Below are positions 61,702-64,000 of a stretch of DNA of 64,000 nucleotides, in pieces; within the stretch, counting starts at the first letter, position 1; each line of letters starts with the position of its first letter. This DNA is from Hymenobacter jeollabukensis (GTDB lineage: Bacteria > Bacteroidota > Bacteroidia > Cytophagales > Hymenobacteraceae). The position numbers were made by a program, and so were the translations under genes. The notes under the pieces are model-generated. The model had not been told where the DNA came from and made no database searches. It saw nothing but the letters and a program-made list of their open reading frames with translations. The stretch spans positions 124,001 through 188,000 of the forward strand of contig NZ_VAJM01000010.1 of NCBI RefSeq assembly GCF_005771675.1, in the 5' to 3' direction.

Positions 61702-62373
61702 ATGAAACCAACGATACTCACCTGGCTGCGCCGCCCCGTGCTGCCGACCGCGCTGGCCGCCGTACTGCTGCTGCCCGGCTGCGGCAGCGGGCTGTTCCCC
61801 GAGCCCGAAAGTTCGGAAATACCCGAATACCAGATCAGTCAGGCCGAGCAGGCCTGGGCTACGCCCTACCGCCTCGGCGAGGAGTGGCGCTTCCGCGACG
61901 CGGCCGGCTACGAGCGGCGCTACCAGGTGAAGGGCTTGGCCGATCAGCAGCTCTCGGGCATGGCGGCCGGCTCGCAGCGCGTGGCCTATTACCGGCAGGG
62001 CCTGAGCGCCCGCCTGGAGCGCGTCGACTCGGGCTACGTGGCCCTGGACCGGCGCGGGCAGTACCTGGCATCGTTCAGCCTAAAAGCCGCCGTGCCCAAG
62101 GCCGCCGAGCCGCTGACGGCCGAGCTGACCTGGGGCCCCGCGCAACTGCGGCTGCCCGCCGCGGCCGCGGCCCAGGAGTTGCCCGCCGACGTGCGCCTGC
62201 TGCCCACGGCCAGCCTCGGCAGCCGCGTTTATCAGAATATCTGGGAGTACACCAGCCTGCTCACCTCGGCCAGCCGCCCGGCGGCCGGGCAGCTCCGGCA
62301 GCTGTACTACTCGAAGGAAAACGGCGTCGTCCGCTTCGTGGAAGCCGACGGCACCGTGTGGGACCGACAGTGA
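61702..62373 (+). CDS. Hypothetical lipoprotein
   Basis: A 223-residue exported protein with a lipobox (AVLLLPGC), so probably membrane-anchored. The mature part is rich in beta strands (YRLGEEWRFRDAAGYERRYQV, LERVDSGYVALDRRGQYLAS). No known domain. ATG at 61702 begins the signal; a CATCTTTG sequence about 65 bp upstream could be its -7 box. Confidence 0.75.
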   Translation: MKPTILTWLRRPVLPTALAAVLLLPGCGSGLFPEPESSEIPEYQISQAEQAWATPYRLGEEWRFRDAAGYERRYQVKGLADQQLSGMAAGSQRVAYYRQGLSARLERVDSGYVALDRRGQYLASFSLKAAVPKAAEPLTAELTWGPAQLRLPAAAAAQELPADVRLLPTASLGSRVYQNIWEYTSLLTSASRPAAGQLRQLYYSKENGVVRFVEADGTVWDRQ

Positions 62374-62527
62374 CCCCTGCGGCCCCACAAATTGGTGAGT
62401 GAAAATGGTGAAGCAGGCGGCGTCCTTTGGGCCCGCCCGCTTTGCGTTTAGGGGGTAGGGGTGGCAGTTCAAGCAACTTGCCGTAAATTGTGGTGGCCAG
62501 TAGCTTCGCGTTTTTGATTTCCACCCC

Positions 62528-63053
62528 ATGACTCCGCACTGCCGCTTTTCAAGCTTACTGTTGCTGCTGGGGCTGCTTGCCGCCTGCGAATCACCGAAAC
62601 CAGCCAACACGGCCGTTCCGCTTCAACTGGTGGCCAAATACCGGGTGCTGGACGAACGCCTGAGCCCTCAGCATACCAAGTGCGCCCAGAAAGTCAAAAG
62701 CTTCCTGGCCGCCGACGCGCACGACTGCTCCTTCACGGTGCGGGGGGCTGGAATTCGATATTGAGCGGAAGTACGAACTGGATGGGAAAGGCGGCCTGCG
62801 GGCCATGTGGGTGTATTTGCCGGAAGGACCGGATGTGTTTTCCATTGAGGAACTGCGCCGGGACACCACCAGTATGCGCTACAACGGCCTGAACAACTTC
62901 CACGTCGGCGTGCTCGACGACGCCCGCGCCGTGGTCGACGGCCCCGACACGCTGCTGATTGAACGGCGCTTTCCGCGGGAAAAGCTGTTGCTGGCCAAGC
63001 AGACCGCCAGTCTGGCCGCCGACGGGCGGCGGCTGATTTACCAGTATCGGTAG
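62528..63053 (+). pseudogene. Lipoprotein gene with a frameshift in a G6 run
   Basis: The first frame encodes a lipoprotein signal (LLLLLGLLAAC) and about 74 residues, then stops at 62762. If one G is removed from the run of six Gs at 62742-62747, the reading frame continues smoothly (LEFDIERKYELDG...) to 63053, giving a protein of about 174 residues. The two parts therefore belong to one gene. The cause may be a sequencing error, a true mutation, or a phase-variable homopolymer. No known family is recognised. A TAGCTTCG box lies upstream. Confidence 0.75.
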
Positions 63054-63149
63054 GCGCCCGCCTCGGCAGGATGCGGCTGGTGCGGCGTGGGCAAAATCCG
63101 TAGCTTACCCCAAACGCTCCAGCTTCCCACTTTTTCCTGCCGAATCATC

Positions 63150-64000
<851 letters not shown>

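Overview
The window looks like chromosomal DNA of a GC-rich member of the Bacteroidota, most likely Hymenobacter or a close relative in the Cytophagales. The reasons are: several secreted proteins that end in type IX secretion (T9SS) sorting domains, -7 promoter boxes of the Bacteroidota TAnnTTTG type, few visible Shine-Dalgarno sequences, very GC-rich third codon positions, and families typical of this group (YceI, DUF547, FlgD-like C-termini, PorE-like OmpA proteins, ArsS/ArsM). I see no rRNA, tRNA, transposase, phage gene or CRISPR array.

Layout. 1-6.4 kb: two multi-PAS sensors flank proC; one is a complete hybrid histidine kinase. 6.6-10.9 kb: two large T9SS-secreted proteins, followed by an orphan LytTR regulator. 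11.9-14.0 kb: three small exported proteins, two of them paralogues, and a DUF421 membrane protein with a zinc ribbon. 14.2-18.0 kb: a pectin operon (two pectin methylesterases, two rhamnogalacturonan acetylesterases) with GTGA start/stop overlaps. 18.2-22.5 kb: a STAS-like protein, an aldo/keto reductase, a class D (OXA-like) beta-lactamase and a D-aminoacylase. 22.5-30.1 kb: an alpha-glucan block with two paralogous GH13 enzymes around a DinB protein, then a secreted GH31 with two small membrane proteins. 30.3-38.3 kb: Omp85-like barrel, YceI, carboxylesterase, gamma-glutamyltransferase and a PorE-like OmpA protein. 38.4-41.6 kb: an arsenosugar-type cluster arsS / DUF547 / arsM. 41.9-48.5 kb: glycogen branching enzyme, a half-size GT4 protein, YdeI and an intracellular GH31. 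49-52.6 kb: lipase, T9SS protein, rhomboid protease. 53.2-60.7 kb: envelope and peptidoglycan enzymes (class A-like serine hydrolase, VanX-type dipeptidase, GH3-beta-lactamase fusion), interrupted by one AT-rich orphan gene. 60.9-64 kb: DUF2059, two lipoproteins (one frameshifted) and the start of an acyl-CoA synthetase.

How the genes fit together. Three themes recur: breakdown of plant and storage polysaccharide (pectin, alpha-glucans), envelope and peptidoglycan turnover including beta-lactam-interacting enzymes, and arsenic biotransformation. No SusC/SusD pair is present, so the pectin and starch genes are accessory enzymes rather than a complete utilisation locus.

The most unusual content lies between genes. 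A mosaic family of palindromic repeats (CGTCATG/CGTCATC/CGTCATT ends with a GGCTGCGC core) occurs at eight or more sites. There are two inverted repeats built from 7-base units, a 41-bp tandem array of hairpins, and a separate 283-bp element with long inverted ends. The strongest candidates for something undescribed are the AT-rich gene at 56304-57350, with a C/C/H/C/H pattern that may bind zinc; the mosaic repeats; the arsenosugar-type trio; and the half glycosyltransferase.
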